Shown one piece after another: positions 6,905 to 19,114 of a stretch of DNA of 59,403 nucleotides (position 1 is its first letter; each line of letters opens with the position of its first letter). The notes under the pieces are model-generated. The model was not told where the DNA came from. It saw only the letters and a program-made list of their open reading frames with translations, and made no database searches. A program made the translations under genes and the position numbers. This DNA is from Flavobacteriales bacterium (lineage in GTDB: Bacteria > Bacteroidota > Bacteroidia > Flavobacteriales_E > Vicingaceae): NCBI GenBank assembly GCA_002706365.1, contig PALM01000043.1:1-59403 (forward strand), given 5' to 3'.

Positions 6905-7426
6905 ATGACAAGAGCAGAAAAAGAAGAAATCGTAAAGCATCTGTCGCAGAAGTTGAATGAGAATTCAATCTTCTATTTGGCAGATATCTCAGATTTGGAT
7001 GCAGAGACATCTACAAAACTGAGAAGATTAGCCCATAAAAGAGAAGTTTCTCTTAATGTGGTGAAGAACACCTTGCTACGCAAAGCCCTGGAAGCGGCTG
7101 AAGGAAGTTATGAGCAGTTTTATGACCTATTGAAAGGGAATACTTCTATCATGTTTTCTGAAGTTGGTAATGCTCCAGCAAAGCTGATCAAGGAATTTAG
7201 AAAGGATTACGACCGTCCTATCCTCAAAGGAGCCTTTATTGAAGAAGCAGTATTCATCGGAGATGATCAGGTGAAGTCGCTTGCTGAGATGAAGTCTAAA
7301 GAAGAGGTTATTGCGGATATTATCGCAATCCTTCAATCTCCAGCCAAGAATGTTGTATCTGCCCTACAATCAGGTGGAAATACTATTTCTGGCTTGGTGA
7401 AAGCTCTCGGAGAAAGAGCAGAATAA
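6905..7426 (+). CDS. rplJ: 50S ribosomal protein uL10
   Basis: 173-residue L10, base of the L7/L12 stalk. An N-terminal rRNA-binding domain with VVKNTLLRKAL is followed by the C-terminal helix that binds L7/L12 dimers. It sits 35 bases after rplA and 51 before rplL. Confidence 0.97.
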   Translation: MTRAEKEEIVKHLSQKLNENSIFYLADISDLDAETSTKLRRLAHKREVSLNVVKNTLLRKALEAAEGSYEQFYDLLKGNTSIMFSEVGNAPAKLIKEFRKDYDRPILKGAFIEEAVFIGDDQVKSLAEMKSKEEVIADIIAILQSPAKNVVSALQSGGNTISGLVKALGERAE

Positions 7427-7477
7427 ATGTGTACGCACTCTCAACTCATATAAATTAAAAATCAAAAACTGAATAAA

Positions 7478-7855
7478 ATGGCGGATTTAAAAGCGCTTGC
7501 TGAAGAGTTAGTAAACTTGACAGTAAAAGATGTAAACGAATTAGCAGATATCCTGAAGGAAGAGTACGGTATTGAACCAGCTGCAGCTGCAGTTGCTGTT
7601 GCCGGTCCTGCTGGCGGCGGTGCAGAAGGTGGAGCAGAAGAGAAATCTGACTTCGACGTAATCTTGAACGCTGCTGGTGGATCTAAGCTAGCTGTTGTTA
7701 AGCTTGTAAAAGAGCTTACTGGACTAGGACTTAAGGAAGCTAAAGAATTAGTAGACGGTGCACCTAAAGCAATCAAAGAAGGTGTAGCAAAAGACGAAGC
7801 AGAATCTCTTAAAAAGCAATTAGAAGAGGCAGGAGCGGAAGTTGAACTTAAGTAA
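7478..7855 (+). CDS. rplL: 50S ribosomal protein bL7/L12
   Basis: 125-residue acidic stalk protein: N-terminal dimerisation helices (1-30), an Ala/Gly-rich hinge (about 34-55), and a C-terminal factor-binding domain with [21 protein letters not shown]. It recruits EF-Tu, EF-G, IF2 and RF3. A long hairpin lies between it and rpoB. Confidence 0.98.
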   Translation: MADLKALAEELVNLTVKDVNELADILKEEYGIEPAAAAVAVAGPAGGGAEGGAEEKSDFDVILNAAGGSKLAVVKLVKELTGLGLKEAKELVDGAPKAIKEGVAKDEAESLKKQLEEAGAEVELK

Positions 7856-7881
7856 ACGCAACCGCTACTAGTGTTTTAAAA

Positions 7882-7924
7882 GGTTTAGAACTCATCCCAA
7901 AATTTGCGGGATGAGCTCTAAACC
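7882..7924 (+). promoter_or_regulatory. Long hairpin between rplL and rpoB
   Basis: Arms 7882-7898 and 7908-7924 pair over 17 positions with one A/C mismatch, closed by a 9-nt loop. No T run follows, so it is not a classical terminator. The same gap in E. coli holds an attenuator and an RNase III site that lower rpoBC relative to rplJL; this hairpin is a likely functional counterpart (inference). Confidence 0.8.
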
Positions 7925-7974
7925 CTTCGTAGTTTGTACCTGTTACTAAGTAATAATTAATCCCACTTCTTGAG

Positions 7975-10900
7975 ATGGCCAACTCAACTCCCAAGATCGC
8001 GGAACGTCATACTTTCGCATCTATAAAAAATACACTTGATTATCCAGACTTTTTGGATATTCAGTTACAATCTTTTCAAGACTTTTTTCAATTAGACACT
8101 TCTCCTGAGTTACGTGACTCAGAAGGTCTATACAAAGTATTTAGCGAGAACTTTCCTATTACCGATGCGAGAAATCAATTCGTATTGGAGTTTCTCGATT
8201 ACTTCGTAGATCCACCGAGATACGATATCGAAGAATGTATCGATCGCGGTCTAACATACTCTGTGCCTCTTAAGGCAAAGCTTAAGCTTTACTGTACAGA
8301 TCCAGAGCACGAAGATTTCGAGACTATCGTTCAGGATGTATATCTTGGAACGATTCCTTATATGACTCCAAAGGGAACTTTCCTAGTTAATGGTGCTGAG
8401 CGAGTAATCGTTTCTCAGCTACACCGTTCTCCTGGGGTGTTCTTCGGACAGTCTCGTCATGCTAACGGTACAAAACTATATTCTGCCAGAGTAATTCCTT
8501 TCAAAGGAAGCTGGATCGAATTTGCAACTGACATCAACAATGTGATGTACGCTTACATCGATCGTAAGAAGAAGTTGCCTGTAACTACATTGCTTAGAGC
8601 GATTGGTTATGAGTTCGATAAGGATATCTTGGATATCTTCGACCTCGCAGATGAGGTTAAAGTGAGTAAAGCAGCACTTAAGCGTTCTATTGGTAGAAAG
8701 CTTGCTGCGAGAGTGTTGAGAACCTGGGTAGAAGACTTCGTAGATGAAGATACAGGTGAGGTTGTTTCTATCGAAAGAAACGAAGTAGTTATCGATCGTG
8801 AAACGGTTCTTGAAAAAGAGCATATCGATGCTATCTTGGATGCAGGTACTAAGACCATCATCCTACACAAAGAGGATGTGAACTCTGCAGACTTTGCTAT
8901 CATTTACAATACCCTGCAGAAAGATCCATCTAACTCTGAGAAAGAGGCAGTAGAGCACATCTACCGTCAGTTGAGAAACTCTGAGCCGCCAGACGAGGAA
9001 ACAGCTCGTGGTGTGATCGACAAATTGTTCTTCTCAGAAACTCGTTATGATCTAGGTGAAGTTGGTCGTTATAGAATCAACAAGAAGCTGAATCTTGAGA
9101 TCGAAGAGAATACAAAGATCCTTACCAAAGAGGATATCATCTCTATCATCAAGTACTTGATCGAATTGATCAACTCTAAGGCTGATGTGGATGATATCGA
9201 TCACTTGAGTAACAGAAGAGTTAGAACTGTTGGTGAACAACTTTACAATCAGTTCGGAGTTGGTTTGGCTCGTATGGCTAGAACCATCCGTGAAAGAATG
9301 AACGTTAGGGATAATGAAGTATTTACCCCTGCCGACTTGATCAATGCGAAGACACTTTCTTCTGTGATCAACTCATTCTTTGGAACAAACCAGCTATCTC
9401 AGTTCATGGATCAAACGAATCCACTTTCTGAGGTAACTCACAAAAGAAGAATGTCGGCACTCGGACCAGGAGGTCTTTCTCGTGAAAGAGCAGGTTTCGA
9501 GGTTCGTGATGTTCACTATACTCACTACGGAAGACTTTGTCCGATCGAGACCCCTGAAGGTCCGAACATTGGACTGATCTCTTCTCTATGTGTGTATGCA
9601 AAAGTGAACCGTCTTGGCTTTATCGAAACTCCATATAGAAAAGTAGAAGAAGGTAAAGTAGGTCTAAAAGCTAAAGACATCGTTTACCTAAGTGCAGAAG
9701 AAGAGGATGAGCAAACTATTGCTCAGGCAAACGCTATCGTTAAAGATAACGGTCAGTTCGAGAGCGACAGAGTTAAAGCGAGATATGAAGGTGATTTCCC
9801 AATGGCAGAGCCGGGTGAAGTTACTTTGATGGACGTTGCTCCAAACCAGATTGCATCTATTGCAGCATCATTGATTCCATTCTTGGAGCATGATGATGCG
9901 AACCGTGCATTGATGGGATCTAACATGCAGCGTCAGGCAGTACCATTGTTGCAGCCTGATTCTCCAATTGTTGGAACTGGTCTTGAGAAGCAAGTTGCTG
10001 TTGATTCAAGAGTTTTGATCAATGCCGAAGGAAGTGGAGTGATCGAATATGTTGATGCGAAGAAGATCATCGTTACCTACGATAGAACGAAAGAAGATGA
10101 GCTAGTATCATTCAATGATGCTACAAAAACATATTACTTAACGAAGTTCAAGAAGACCAACCAAAGTACTGTGATCAACTTGAATCCTATTGTTCACAAA
10201 GGACAAAAAGTTACAAAAGGTCAAGTGCTATGTGAAGGTTATGCAACTGAAAAAGGAGAGCTTGCTCTAGGTAGAAATCTTAAAGTGGCCTTTATGCCAT
10301 GGAAAGGTTACAACTTTGAGGATGCGATCGTGATCTCTGAGAAAGTAGTTTCAGAAGATCTATTTACCTCAGTTCATGTGGATGAGTTCACTCTTGAGGT
10401 TAGAGATACCAAGAGAGGTGTTGAGGAACTTACTGCTGATATTCCTAACGTAAGTGAGGAAGCTACTGCAGACCTCGATGAGAACGGTTTGATCAGAATT
10501 GGAGCTGAAGTTAAGGAAGGAGATATTCTGATTGGTAAGATCACACCTAAAGGTGAGTCTGATCCTACTCCGGAAGAGAAACTTTTAAGAGCGATCTTCG
10601 GTGACAAAGCCGGTGATGTGAAAGATGCTTCATTGAAAGTACCACCATCAACTAAAGGTGTGGTAGTTGATAAGAAGCTATTCGAGAGAGCTGTTAAAGA
10701 CCGTAAGTCTAGAGCAGAAGAGAAGAATGTGATCGCTAAATTGGATGAGGAAGAGAAGAAAGAATTGGCCGAATTGAAAGAAAGGCTGATCGAGAAACTC
10801 TACTCAGTAGTAAATGGTAAAACCGCTCAAGGTATTACGAACTACTACAATGAGGAAATCATTCCTAAAGGAACCAAGTTTACTCAGAAAGTACTTCAAA

Positions 10901-11817
10901 AGATCGATGATTTTGCTTTCATCGATTACAAGAACTGGACAACCTCTGATGATCTTAATCAGACCATCAAGACCATGTTGCACAATCACAACTTGAAGGC
11001 TACTGAGATCCAAGGTAATTACAAGCGTAAGAAATATGCGCTTACTGTGGGTGATGAGCTACCAACTGGTATCATGAAGTTGGCCAAAGTTTATCTTGCT
11101 AAAAAGCGTAAGCTTAAGGTGGGTGATAAAATGGCCGGTCGTCACGGTAACAAAGGTATCGTAGCAAAGATCGTTCGTCAGGAAGACATGCCATTCCTTG
11201 AGGATGGAACTCCGGTGGATATCGTATTGAATCCATTGGGTGTACCTTCAAGGATGAACCTTGGTCAGATCTATGAGACCGTTCTAGGATGGGCCGGAGA
11301 GAAATTGGGTGTGAAATTCTCAACTCCAATTTTCGACGGTGCAAGCATCGATGAGATCAACGATTACACCGATAAGGCTGGAGTACCAAGATTTGGTAGA
11401 ACTCCGATCTTCGATGGTGGAACTGGTGAGAAATTCGACCAGCCAGCAACAGTAGGTATTATCTACATGTTGAAACTAGGCCACATGGTTGAAGATAAGA
11501 TGCACGCTAGATCTATCGGACCTTACTCGCTTATTACACAGCAGCCATTGGGTGGTAAAGCTCAATTTGGTGGTCAGCGTTTTGGTGAGATGGAAGTATG
11601 GGCATTGGAGGCATTTGGTGCTGCCAATATCCTACAGGAAATCCTTACTATCAAGTCAGACGACGTAATGGGAAGAGCCAAAGCTTACGAGGCAATCGTG
11701 AAAGGAGAGAATATGCCAGTTCCTGGTATTCCAGAATCTTTCAATGTATTGCTGCATGAGCTAAGAGGTTTGGGACTGAATATCACATTGACAGAAGAGG
11801 AAAAGACTCCTGCTTAA
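7975..11817 (+). CDS. rpoB: DNA-directed RNA polymerase subunit beta
   Basis: 1280 residues, full length for Bacteroidota. The rifampicin pocket (about residues 468-500) reads [20 protein letters not shown] then [20 protein letters not shown], with the residues equal to E. coli D516, H526 and S531 unchanged, so no common resistance change is visible. The C-terminal part holds [12 protein letters not shown] and the terminal GLGLNITL segment. rpoC follows 57 bases later without a terminator. Confidence 0.99.
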   Translation: MANSTPKIAERHTFASIKNTLDYPDFLDIQLQSFQDFFQLDTSPELRDSEGLYKVFSENFPITDARNQFVLEFLDYFVDPPRYDIEECIDRGLTYSVPLKAKLKLYCTDPEHEDFETIVQDVYLGTIPYMTPKGTFLVNGAERVIVSQLHRSPGVFFGQSRHANGTKLYSARVIPFKGSWIEFATDINNVMYAYIDRKKKLPVTTLLRAIGYEFDKDILDIFDLADEVKVSKAALKRSIGRKLAARVLRTWVEDFVDEDTGEVVSIERNEVVIDRETVLEKEHIDAILDAGTKTIILHKEDVNSADFAIIYNTLQKDPSNSEKEAVEHIYRQLRNSEPPDEETARGVIDKLFFSETRYDLGEVGRYRINKKLNLEIEENTKILTKEDIISIIKYLIELINSKADVDDIDHLSNRRVRTVGEQLYNQFGVGLARMARTIRERMNVRDNEVFTPADLINAKTLSSVINSFFGTNQLSQFMDQTNPLSEVTHKRRMSALGPGGLSRERAGFEVRDVHYTHYGRLCPIETPEGPNIGLISSLCVYAKVNRLGFIETPYRKVEEGKVGLKAKDIVYLSAEEEDEQTIAQANAIVKDNGQFESDRVKARYEGDFPMAEPGEVTLMDVAPNQIASIAASLIPFLEHDDANRALMGSNMQRQAVPLLQPDSPIVGTGLEKQVAVDSRVLINAEGSGVIEYVDAKKIIVTYDRTKEDELVSFNDATKTYYLTKFKKTNQSTVINLNPIVHKGQKVTKGQVLCEGYATEKGELALGRNLKVAFMPWKGYNFEDAIVISEKVVSEDLFTSVHVDEFTLEVRDTKRGVEELTADIPNVSEEATADLDENGLIRIGAEVKEGDILIGKITPKGESDPTPEEKLLRAIFGDKAGDVKDASLKVPPSTKGVVVDKKLFERAVKDRKSRAEEKNVIAKLDEEEKKELAELKERLIEKLYSVVNGKTAQGITNYYNEEIIPKGTKFTQKVLQKIDDFAFIDYKNWTTSDDLNQTIKTMLHNHNLKATEIQGNYKRKKYALTVGDELPTGIMKLAKVYLAKKRKLKVGDKMAGRHGNKGIVAKIVRQEDMPFLEDGTPVDIVLNPLGVPSRMNLGQIYETVLGWAGEKLGVKFSTPIFDGASIDEINDYTDKAGVPRFGRTPIFDGGTGEKFDQPATVGIIYMLKLGHMVEDKMHARSIGPYSLITQQPLGGKAQFGGQRFGEMEVWALEAFGAANILQEILTIKSDDVMGRAKAYEAIVKGENMPVPGIPESFNVLLHELRGLGLNITLTEEEKTPA

Positions 11818-11874
11818 TTTGATCGATCAACCCAATCCTAACTAATTAGATTATAAAAACACAATAATATTATC

Positions 11875-14800
11875 ATGGCTTTTAGAAGAGATAAAAAAGA
11901 AACTAGCAGATTCTCTAAGATTACCATAAGCCTTTCTTCTCCGGAAATGATCCTTGAAAGATCCCATGGAGAAGTTTTAAAGCCTGAGACTATCAATTAC
12001 CGGACATACAAGCCGGAAAGAGATGGTTTATTCTGCGAAAGAATCTTCGGTCCGGTAAAAGATTACGAATGTCATTGCGGTAAATACAAGCGTATCCGTT
12101 ATAAAGGCATCGTATGTGACCGTTGTGGTGTAGAGGTTACAGAGAAAAAGGTTAGACGTGAAAGAATGGGACACATTTCATTGGTGGTTCCCGTAGCTCA
12201 CATCTGGTATTTCAAATCACTACCTAATAAGATCGGTTATTTGCTTGGACTCCCAACTAAGAAGTTGGATTCAATCATCTATTACGAGCGTTATGTAGTT
12301 GTACAAGCTGGAAATGCGAAGAATGCACAAGGGGAAGACCTTGAGTATTTAGATTTCCTTACCGAAGAAGAGTATTTGGATATTCTGGATACACTTCCTA
12401 AGGAGAACGCTTATTTGGAAGATACTGATCCAAATAAATTCATCGCCAAAATGGGTGCTGAAGCGCTTTACGAATTGTTGAAGCGTTGCGATCTTGATGA
12501 GCTTTCTTACTCTCTTCGTCACAAAGCAAATACTGAGACTTCTCAGCAGAGAAAGAATGAAGCATTGAAGAGACTTCAAGTTGTTGAAGCATTCCGTCAG
12601 GCTAATGAGCATATCGAGAACCGTCCTGAGTGGATGATCGTGAAAGTAGTTCCGGTTATTCCACCAGAATTGCGTCCGCTTGTGCCATTGGATGGTGGAA
12701 GATTCGCTACTTCTGACTTGAATGACTTGTACAGAAGAGTAATCATCCGTAACAACCGTCTGAAGAGATTGATGGAAATCAAAGCTCCTGAAGTGATCCT
12801 TCGAAATGAGAAGAGAATGCTTCAAGAAGCGGTTGATTCACTATTCGATAACTCGAGAAAATCATCAGCAGTAAAAACTGATTCTAACCGTGCGCTGAAG
12901 TCACTTTCAGACAGCTTGAAAGGTAAGTCGGGTCGTTTCCGTCAAAACCTTTTGGGTAAGCGTGTTGATTATTCTGCACGTTCGGTAATCGTTGTTGGAC
13001 CAGACCTCAAACTACATGAATGTGGTCTTCCAAAAGATATGGCTGCTGAGCTTTATAAGCCATTCATTATTCGCAAGCTTATCGAAAGAGGTATTGTGAA
13101 GACTGTGAAGTCGGCTAAGAAGATCGTAGATAAGAAAGAGCCAGTTGTTTGGGATATTTTGGAAAATGTGTTGAAAGGACATCCAGTTCTCCTCAACCGT
13201 GCTCCTACACTCCACAGATTAGGTATTCAGGCATTCCAGCCTAAATTGATCGAAGGTAAAGCAATTCGTCTTCACCCATTAGTATGTACGGCATTCAACG
13301 CCGACTTCGACGGTGACCAGATGGCTGTTCACTTGCCTTTGGGTAATGCTGCAATCTTGGAGGCTCAACTATTGATGTTGGCTTCTCATAATATCTTGAA
13401 CCCTGCGAACGGATCACCAATTACGGTTCCATCTCAGGATATGGTATTGGGTCTTTACTACTTGACCAAAGAGAGAACTAACACTAAAGAAGTTCCTGTT
13501 AAAGGTGAAGGGAAAATATTCTATTCTCCAGAAGAGGTGATCATTGCGAAGAATGAAGGTCGTCTAGACATTCACGCTAAGATCAAGGTGAAGGTAACTA
13601 AGGGAGATAAGACTGAGATTATTGAGACTACTTGTGGTAGAGTGATCTTCAATCAGGTTGTACCTGAGGAAGTACCATTCATCAACGAGCTGCTTACTAA
13701 GAAATCATTGAGAGATATTATCGGTGAGATCTTGAAAGTTGCCGGTACTGCAAAAACTGCCAACTTCCTTGATGATATCAAGAAATTGGGATACGAAATG
13801 TCGTTCAGAGGTGGACTATCGTTCAACCTTCAAGATGTTGTTATTCCAGATGCCAAGGAAGATATGATGGCAAAAGCTCAAGAACAAGTTCAGGAAGTTT
13901 GGAATAACTATAACATGGGATTCATTACGAATAACGAGCGTTATAACCAGATCATTGATATTTGGACGCATACCAACACTCGTTTGACAAATACCGTAAT
14001 GGATCGATTGAAGAACGATAATCAGGGATTCAACTCTGTTTATATGATGTTCGATTCTGGTGCAAGGGGTTCTAAAGAGCAGATTCGTCAGCTTTCAGGA
14101 ATGAGAGGTTTGATGGCTAAGCCACAGAAGTCTGGATCTACCGGTCAGGAAATTATTGAAAACCCTATTCTATCTAACTTTAAAGAAGGTCTATCAATCC
14201 TTGAGTACTTTATCTCTACTCACGGTGCACGTAAAGGTCTTGCGGATACTGCATTGAAAACAGCAGATGCCGGTTACCTAACTCGTCGTTTGGTAGATGT
14301 GTCTCAGGATGTAGTAATTACAGATGAGGATTGTGGAACATTGAGAGGTGTTTCTATTTCAGCATTGATGAAGAATGATGAAGAAGTTGAGTCACTTTAC
14401 GATAGAATTCTAGGTAGAACTACTGTTCACGATATCTATCATCCAAATACAGGCGACTTGATCGTAGCTGCAGGAGAAGAGGTAACTGAAAAAGTAGCTA
14501 GAGAGATCGAAGAATCGCCAATCGATGAAGTAGAAATGAGATCTGTACTATCATGCGAGAACAAGCGTGGTGTATGTTCTAAATGTTACGGACGTAGTTT
14601 GGCAACTGGAAGAATGGCTCAAAAAGGAGAGTCTGTGGGTGTTATCGCTGCACAGTCGATCGGTGAGCCTGGTACTCAGCTTACACTTCGTACTTTCCAC
14701 GTGGGTGGTACGGCATCTAAGATTGCCGACGAATCTAGAGTGGAAGCCAAATATGATGGTATCCTTGAGATCGACGAATTGAGAACGGTAGAAGGAGAAG

Positions 14801-16182
14801 ATAGAGATGGTAAGAAGGTAACCATTGTTGTTGGACGTTCTGCTGAGGCAAGAATCCTTGATCCTAAGACTAAGATCGCCCTTACAACTTCAGTAATTCC
14901 TTACGGATCTATTCTTGAGAAGAAGAATGGTTCTAAAGTGAAGAAAGGAGATTTGATCTGTCATTGGGACCCATATAACGCCTTGATCATTGCAGAAATG
15001 AAAGGTACCATTGCTTTCGAAAATCTTGTTGATGGGGTAACCTATAAAGAAGAGACCGATGAGCAAACTGGATTTACCGAGAAGGTGATCACTGAAACAA
15101 GAGATAAGAAATTGATCCCTGAGATCAAGGTCTTGAACTCTAAGAAAGAAGTGATCAAAACTTATAACCTACCGGTAGGTGCTCACATTGTGGTGAAAGA
15201 AGGTGATAAGATCGAAAGCGGAAAGACTTTGGTTAAGATCCCAAGAGTTTCCGGTAAAACTGGTGATATCACCGGTGGTCTTCCAAGAGTTACCGAGCTA
15301 TTTGAAGCACGTAACCCTTCTAACCCAGCTGTGGTTTCTGAGATCGACGGTATTGTGTCTTTCGGTAAGATCAAAAGAGGTAACCGCGAGGTTATCGTTG
15401 AATCACGTACCGGTGAGATCAAAAAATACTTGATCAATCTATCTAAACACATCCTTGTACAGGAGAACGACTTCGTAAGAGCGGGTACACCACTTTCAGA
15501 CGGAGCTATTACTCCAGCGGATATCCTTGCAATTAAAGGACCTACTCAAGTACAGGAATATCTTGTAAATGAGGTACAGGAAGTTTACCGTCTGCAGGGT
15601 GTGAAGATCAACGATAAGCACTTTGAAGTGATCGTACGTCAGATGATGAGAAAAGTGATCATTGAAGATCCAGGAGATACTAGATTCCTAGAGAAGCAAA
15701 TTGTAAATAAGATCGATTTTGCTGAAGAGAACGATTGGATCTTCGGTAAGAAAGTGGTTGAAGAAGCAGGAGATTCTGATACTATGAAGCAGGGTCAGAT
15801 CGTTTCACCTAGAAAACTTCGCGAGGAGAATTCTAAATTGAAGCGTCAAGACAAGCAAATTGTAGTAGCAAGAGATGCTGTTCCGGCAACTTCTAACTCG
15901 GTTCTTCAAGGTATTACAAGAGCTTCACTTCAAACAGATAGCTTTATTTCAGCAGCTTCATTCCAGGAAACTACTAAAGTCTTGAACGAGGCAGCAGTAA
16001 ATGGAAAGCAAGATACTCTAGAAGGCTTGAAGGAGAATGTGATCGTAGGTCACTTAATCCCAGCAGGTACTGGATTAAGAGAGTATCAGAAGTATATCGT
16101 AGGAAATACCGAAGAGTACGAAAAGCTAAAATCTGCTAAGTCTGAGAAGACTGTTGAAGAGGAAGTAGAAAGCGAAGAATAG
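11875..16182 (+). CDS. rpoC: DNA-directed RNA polymerase subunit beta'
   Basis: 1435 residues. The N-terminal zinc site [20 protein letters not shown] lies near residues 66-85, the catalytic Mg-binding NADFDGDQM near 475-483, and the second zinc cluster [13 protein letters not shown] near 893. The C-terminal region has [16 protein letters not shown]. It is the last large gene of the rplKAJL-rpoBC cluster; a heptamer array fills the gap to the next gene. Confidence 0.99.
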   Translation: MAFRRDKKETSRFSKITISLSSPEMILERSHGEVLKPETINYRTYKPERDGLFCERIFGPVKDYECHCGKYKRIRYKGIVCDRCGVEVTEKKVRRERMGHISLVVPVAHIWYFKSLPNKIGYLLGLPTKKLDSIIYYERYVVVQAGNAKNAQGEDLEYLDFLTEEEYLDILDTLPKENAYLEDTDPNKFIAKMGAEALYELLKRCDLDELSYSLRHKANTETSQQRKNEALKRLQVVEAFRQANEHIENRPEWMIVKVVPVIPPELRPLVPLDGGRFATSDLNDLYRRVIIRNNRLKRLMEIKAPEVILRNEKRMLQEAVDSLFDNSRKSSAVKTDSNRALKSLSDSLKGKSGRFRQNLLGKRVDYSARSVIVVGPDLKLHECGLPKDMAAELYKPFIIRKLIERGIVKTVKSAKKIVDKKEPVVWDILENVLKGHPVLLNRAPTLHRLGIQAFQPKLIEGKAIRLHPLVCTAFNADFDGDQMAVHLPLGNAAILEAQLLMLASHNILNPANGSPITVPSQDMVLGLYYLTKERTNTKEVPVKGEGKIFYSPEEVIIAKNEGRLDIHAKIKVKVTKGDKTEIIETTCGRVIFNQVVPEEVPFINELLTKKSLRDIIGEILKVAGTAKTANFLDDIKKLGYEMSFRGGLSFNLQDVVIPDAKEDMMAKAQEQVQEVWNNYNMGFITNNERYNQIIDIWTHTNTRLTNTVMDRLKNDNQGFNSVYMMFDSGARGSKEQIRQLSGMRGLMAKPQKSGSTGQEIIENPILSNFKEGLSILEYFISTHGARKGLADTALKTADAGYLTRRLVDVSQDVVITDEDCGTLRGVSISALMKNDEEVESLYDRILGRTTVHDIYHPNTGDLIVAAGEEVTEKVAREIEESPIDEVEMRSVLSCENKRGVCSKCYGRSLATGRMAQKGESVGVIAAQSIGEPGTQLTLRTFHVGGTASKIADESRVEAKYDGILEIDELRTVEGEDRDGKKVTIVVGRSAEARILDPKTKIALTTSVIPYGSILEKKNGSKVKKGDLICHWDPYNALIIAEMKGTIAFENLVDGVTYKEETDEQTGFTEKVITETRDKKLIPEIKVLNSKKEVIKTYNLPVGAHIVVKEGDKIESGKTLVKIPRVSGKTGDITGGLPRVTELFEARNPSNPAVVSEIDGIVSFGKIKRGNREVIVESRTGEIKKYLINLSKHILVQENDFVRAGTPLSDGAITPADILAIKGPTQVQEYLVNEVQEVYRLQGVKINDKHFEVIVRQMMRKVIIEDPGDTRFLEKQIVNKIDFAEENDWIFGKKVVEEAGDSDTMKQGQIVSPRKLREENSKLKRQDKQIVVARDAVPATSNSVLQGITRASLQTDSFISAASFQETTKVLNEAAVNGKQDTLEGLKENVIVGHLIPAGTGLREYQKYIVGNTEEYEKLKSAKSEKTVEEEVESEE

Positions 16183-16186
16183 TCCC

Positions 16187-16228
16187 AAATCTGAAATCTG
16201 AAATCAGAGATCAGAAAATGGAAATCAG
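16187..16228. repeat. Six in-phase heptamers after rpoC
   Basis: AAATCTG, AAATCTG, AAATCAG, AGATCAG, AAAATGG, AAATCAG follow one another without a break in 7-bp phase, between the rpoC stop and the DUF3467 ATG. It is the same word family as 977-1004 (opposite strand) and 54714-54783. Confidence 0.92.
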
Positions 16229-16242
16229 AAAATTTATTTAAT

Positions 16243-16581
16243 ATGAGCGACGATAATAACAATCAGAATCCGGAAGGACCACAAGAAGGAAAACTCAATA
16301 TTGAGCTTACTGAAGAGGTAGCTGATGGAATATATTCGAACTTGGCAATTATCAGTCACTCAAATTCTGAATTCGTTTTCGACTTTATCAAAGTAATGCC
16401 CGGACTACCAAAGGCGAAGGTAAAGTCGAGGATCATGATGACGCCTCAGCATGCCAAGCGTTTGATGAAGGCCTTGCAAGACAATGTAGCCAAGTTCGAA
16501 GCACAGAATGGAGCGATCAGAGAGTCTCAAGGTGGACCGGAATTCCCGATGAATTTCGGAGGTCCAAAGGCTGAAGCTTAA
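16243..16581 (+). CDS. DUF3467 domain protein
   Basis: 112-residue acidic protein of the DUF3467 family. It has an N-terminal Asn/Gln-rich tail, then ELTEEVADGIYSNLAIISHS, FVFDFIKVMPGLPKAKVKSR and MTPQHAKRLMKALQDN. The family is often found right after rpoC in Bacteroidota; no function is firmly known to me. The fold recalls small DNA/RNA-associated or chaperone-like proteins, but that is a guess. It lies 60 bases from rpoC and ends at a strong terminator, so it is probably the last gene of the rpoBC operon. Confidence 0.9.
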   Translation: MSDDNNNQNPEGPQEGKLNIELTEEVADGIYSNLAIISHSNSEFVFDFIKVMPGLPKAKVKSRIMMTPQHAKRLMKALQDNVAKFEAQNGAIRESQGGPEFPMNFGGPKAEA

Positions 16582-16604
16582 AGCTTATTCATATAATACA
16601 ATAC

Positions 16605-16634
16605 AAGGCGTCTCGAAAGGGGCGCCTTTTTTTT
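16605..16634 (+). terminator. Intrinsic terminator of the rpoBC operon
   Basis: A 10-bp stem (16605-16614 with 16619-16628, two G-T pairs) capped by a GAAA tetraloop and followed by T's to 16634. Confidence 0.95.
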
Positions 16635-16641
16635 GTTGGCT

Positions 16642-16728
16642 CACAGAGTAGCTCAGGGAAGTCGCAGGGAACCGCAGGGAGGCTCTGTGTATCTCAATGC
16701 TCCCCTGTGTTTCCCTGTGAAACAACTA
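16642..16728. repeat. CAGGGAA/CCCTGTG word element in a convergent gap
   Basis: Outer arms CACAGAG (16642) and CTCTGTG (16683) are inverted. CAGGGAR occurs at 16654, 16665 and 16675 (spacing 11 and 10), and CCCTGTG at 16703 and 16713 (spacing 10), then AAACAACT. The element at 57770-57848 has the same plan. Confidence 0.8.
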
Positions 16729-16741
16729 AGGAGTGATTTTG

Positions 16742-19018
16742 CTATTCAAACGCCTTTCTGTTGAATAAGATGTATCCAAAGTGCAGCAGAAAACTCAATT
16801 TCTGATCGGTATCATCGAAATAGTTGACAGAGAAAGCCAATGGGCCAACTCGTGAATGATATACGGTTGTAAAGGTTCCTATGAAACTTCGTTCAATTAC
16901 TTCCTCGCCTAATTTTGCTTTACCTTCAGAGTCTCTCTGAATAGCTTGATAGGGCTGAAAAGCATAGGCCTCTGCCCTGAAGTCGATGCGATCATTTATG
17001 GTATAAATGGTCTTTAAACCAGCCCCCAAATAGCTAAGAGCACGATACTCTTCTTGGAATAGCGTAAGATTTTCAGGAATAGGAGAGAATGAAGGAATAC
17101 TCAAGGCTGTAGCTGTATAGTTTTGGAAGAATGGATGGTCTGAGTATACTCCCTCTACCAATAGTCCTAGACGAAAGGCTTTTCTTTCTAAAAAATAGTC
17201 TTCATAAACTGCTCTGGCAACCCACCAGCTCCTATCTGCTTTCAATGGTTCTTTGCCAAGAGCCGTAGACCCAGGGGTAGTATGCTCTTCACCTTGGATG
17301 TTCCTAATCATCACACTCATTCGCTCTCCTTTTGATGCATACAAGCGATGGTTTAGAGTATTGAGCTCAAATCTTATGAAGGTAGATATGCCTTCAAATT
17401 CAGTGAGGTCTGAAGTGTCGCCCCTTTCAAATTGATCAGTCTGATAATAGTTGAAGTTCTGCCAAGTGTAGTTTGCTCCCAACTCAATCTTCCCTTTCGT
17501 CATAAAGGGCAAACCAATCTTAACTTCTGCATAATTCTCAGACGAAATGATATAGGGAGGGTCTTCTTCTTCAATGAATGTTGATCGGCTATTAAAGAAG
17601 TCGAACTGATTTACAGTGTAGTTGGCTTCAAGATAAAAGGGAATATCAAATGGGATTTCCCATTTAATTCTTCCTTCAGTAGAACTATAGAAGTTACCGA
17701 AGTATATATTTCCAGATACTTGAAGTCCTGTAGCTCCTAGATTTTGATATTTCAATTCAAAGAAACCTGTACTGAATGGCTTGGAAGAGATCACACCTCC
17801 AAAAGTGGCTTTGAAATGTTTTTCTTTTTTAGCCTGAAGATAGATGTCGTACAATCCTGAAGCGCTATCGAACTTTGCAGTGGGGTATAGACTTTTTATC
17901 TTTTGATCTGATGCCATTCTAAAATAGGCATCATTGAGTGCTTCAATATCAAAGGTGTCTTTACTCCCTACATCTTTTCGAAAATACCGCTCTTGTGCAG
18001 GGTGAAGGCCATCAATATATGCTTCTCTGAACCTTAAATCCGGCATTTTCTTTCTAAAAGCTGCTCTTTTTTCATCTACTTTGAATTCAGGCTTGCCCAA
18101 TTGCATCCTTATGGAGTCAATCAATTTCACTGTACTCTCATAACCTCTGGAAATGATCTTCTCATTTTGAAAGAAGTTGAAAGTACCAATATCTTCTACT
18201 TCCGACTGAATAATGATGCCCCTTGTACATTCTAGCTCAAACTTTGATTCTCTTATGAGCATATTCTTGACTTGAGAAACCAAATTGTCTTCAGTGGGGT
18301 CATCTAGTCTTGATGTAACATTACTTGCAATTATATAGTCCAGATCGAATTCTTCACATATGATATCGACTGGGAAGTTATTATACAATCCTCCATCTAA
18401 CATCACACCGCCATCTACTGAAATTGGAGCAATATAGAATGGATAAGTCATTGATGCTCGAATTGAAGTAGCTAGCTGGCCAGATCTAAATACTTTTTGC
18501 TCTTTAGTTGAAATATTCGCTGCTAAGCATCTGAATGGGATCATTAGGCTGTCAAAATTCTCTTTGCTCGCTGCATTGGGCTGAGCAAATAACTCCATCA
18601 AACCAATATCAATTGGGATGGAGGAAATGAAGTTGACGGGAATGTTAGTTTCAAATAATGAGTCGAGGTTGAATTTCCAATTCAGCATTCCCGGATCATT
18701 TCTGTCTTGCTTTAGATAGAAGATCTTGTTCTTATTGATTATCCCCTCTGCAGCAGCCCTGAAATCTTCAGAATTTACAATTGCTTCAATCTGATCTGGT
18801 GTATAACCTGAAGCATAGAATCCACCTACTAGTGCCCCAATAGAAGTGCCAATGATATAATCTACCTCTATTTGGTTTTCCTCAAGGGCTTTAAGTACAC
18901 CCACATGAGCTAAACCAGAAGCACCTCCGCCGCTTAAGACCAATCCAACCTTCTTTTGCTGTGCCGGCAAAAAAAGAATTGCAAATAGTCCCAAAAGAAG
19001 CAGTGCGAGCTTTTTCAT
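16742..19018 (-). CDS. Patatin-like phospholipase with outer-membrane barrel
   Basis: 758 residues: a signal peptide (1-19), a patatin domain (about 24-300) with oxyanion loop GGGASG (30-35), catalytic Ser59 in GTSIG and Asp208 in DGG, then a POTRA-like segment (about 310-385) and a C-terminal Omp85/BamA-like beta-barrel ending in Phe-Glu. This is the plan of type Vd (PlpD-like) autotransporters, where the lipase passes through its own barrel. All catalytic residues are present, so lipase activity is likely. Whether it is released or stays on the surface cannot be told. It converges on the rpoBC operon. Confidence 0.88.
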   Translation of the reverse strand: MKKLALLLLGLFAILFLPAQQKKVGLVLSGGGASGLAHVGVLKALEENQIEVDYIIGTSIGALVGGFYASGYTPDQIEAIVNSEDFRAAAEGIINKNKIFYLKQDRNDPGMLNWKFNLDSLFETNIPVNFISSIPIDIGLMELFAQPNAASKENFDSLMIPFRCLAANISTKEQKVFRSGQLATSIRASMTYPFYIAPISVDGGVMLDGGLYNNFPVDIICEEFDLDYIIASNVTSRLDDPTEDNLVSQVKNMLIRESKFELECTRGIIIQSEVEDIGTFNFFQNEKIISRGYESTVKLIDSIRMQLGKPEFKVDEKRAAFRKKMPDLRFREAYIDGLHPAQERYFRKDVGSKDTFDIEALNDAYFRMASDQKIKSLYPTAKFDSASGLYDIYLQAKKEKHFKATFGGVISSKPFSTGFFELKYQNLGATGLQVSGNIYFGNFYSSTEGRIKWEIPFDIPFYLEANYTVNQFDFFNSRSTFIEEEDPPYIISSENYAEVKIGLPFMTKGKIELGANYTWQNFNYYQTDQFERGDTSDLTEFEGISTFIRFELNTLNHRLYASKGERMSVMIRNIQGEEHTTPGSTALGKEPLKADRSWWVARAVYEDYFLERKAFRLGLLVEGVYSDHPFFQNYTATALSIPSFSPIPENLTLFQEEYRALSYLGAGLKTIYTINDRIDFRAEAYAFQPYQAIQRDSEGKAKLGEEVIERSFIGTFTTVYHSRVGPLAFSVNYFDDTDQKLSFLLHFGYILFNRKAFE

Positions 19019-19114
19019 CGATCCTTCAATTCAGCATAAAAGTATTAATAGCAGCTGATTTGAAGTTTTATGCATGTGATTTTAATTGAAAACCAATTGT
19101 TTATAACTGATGCT

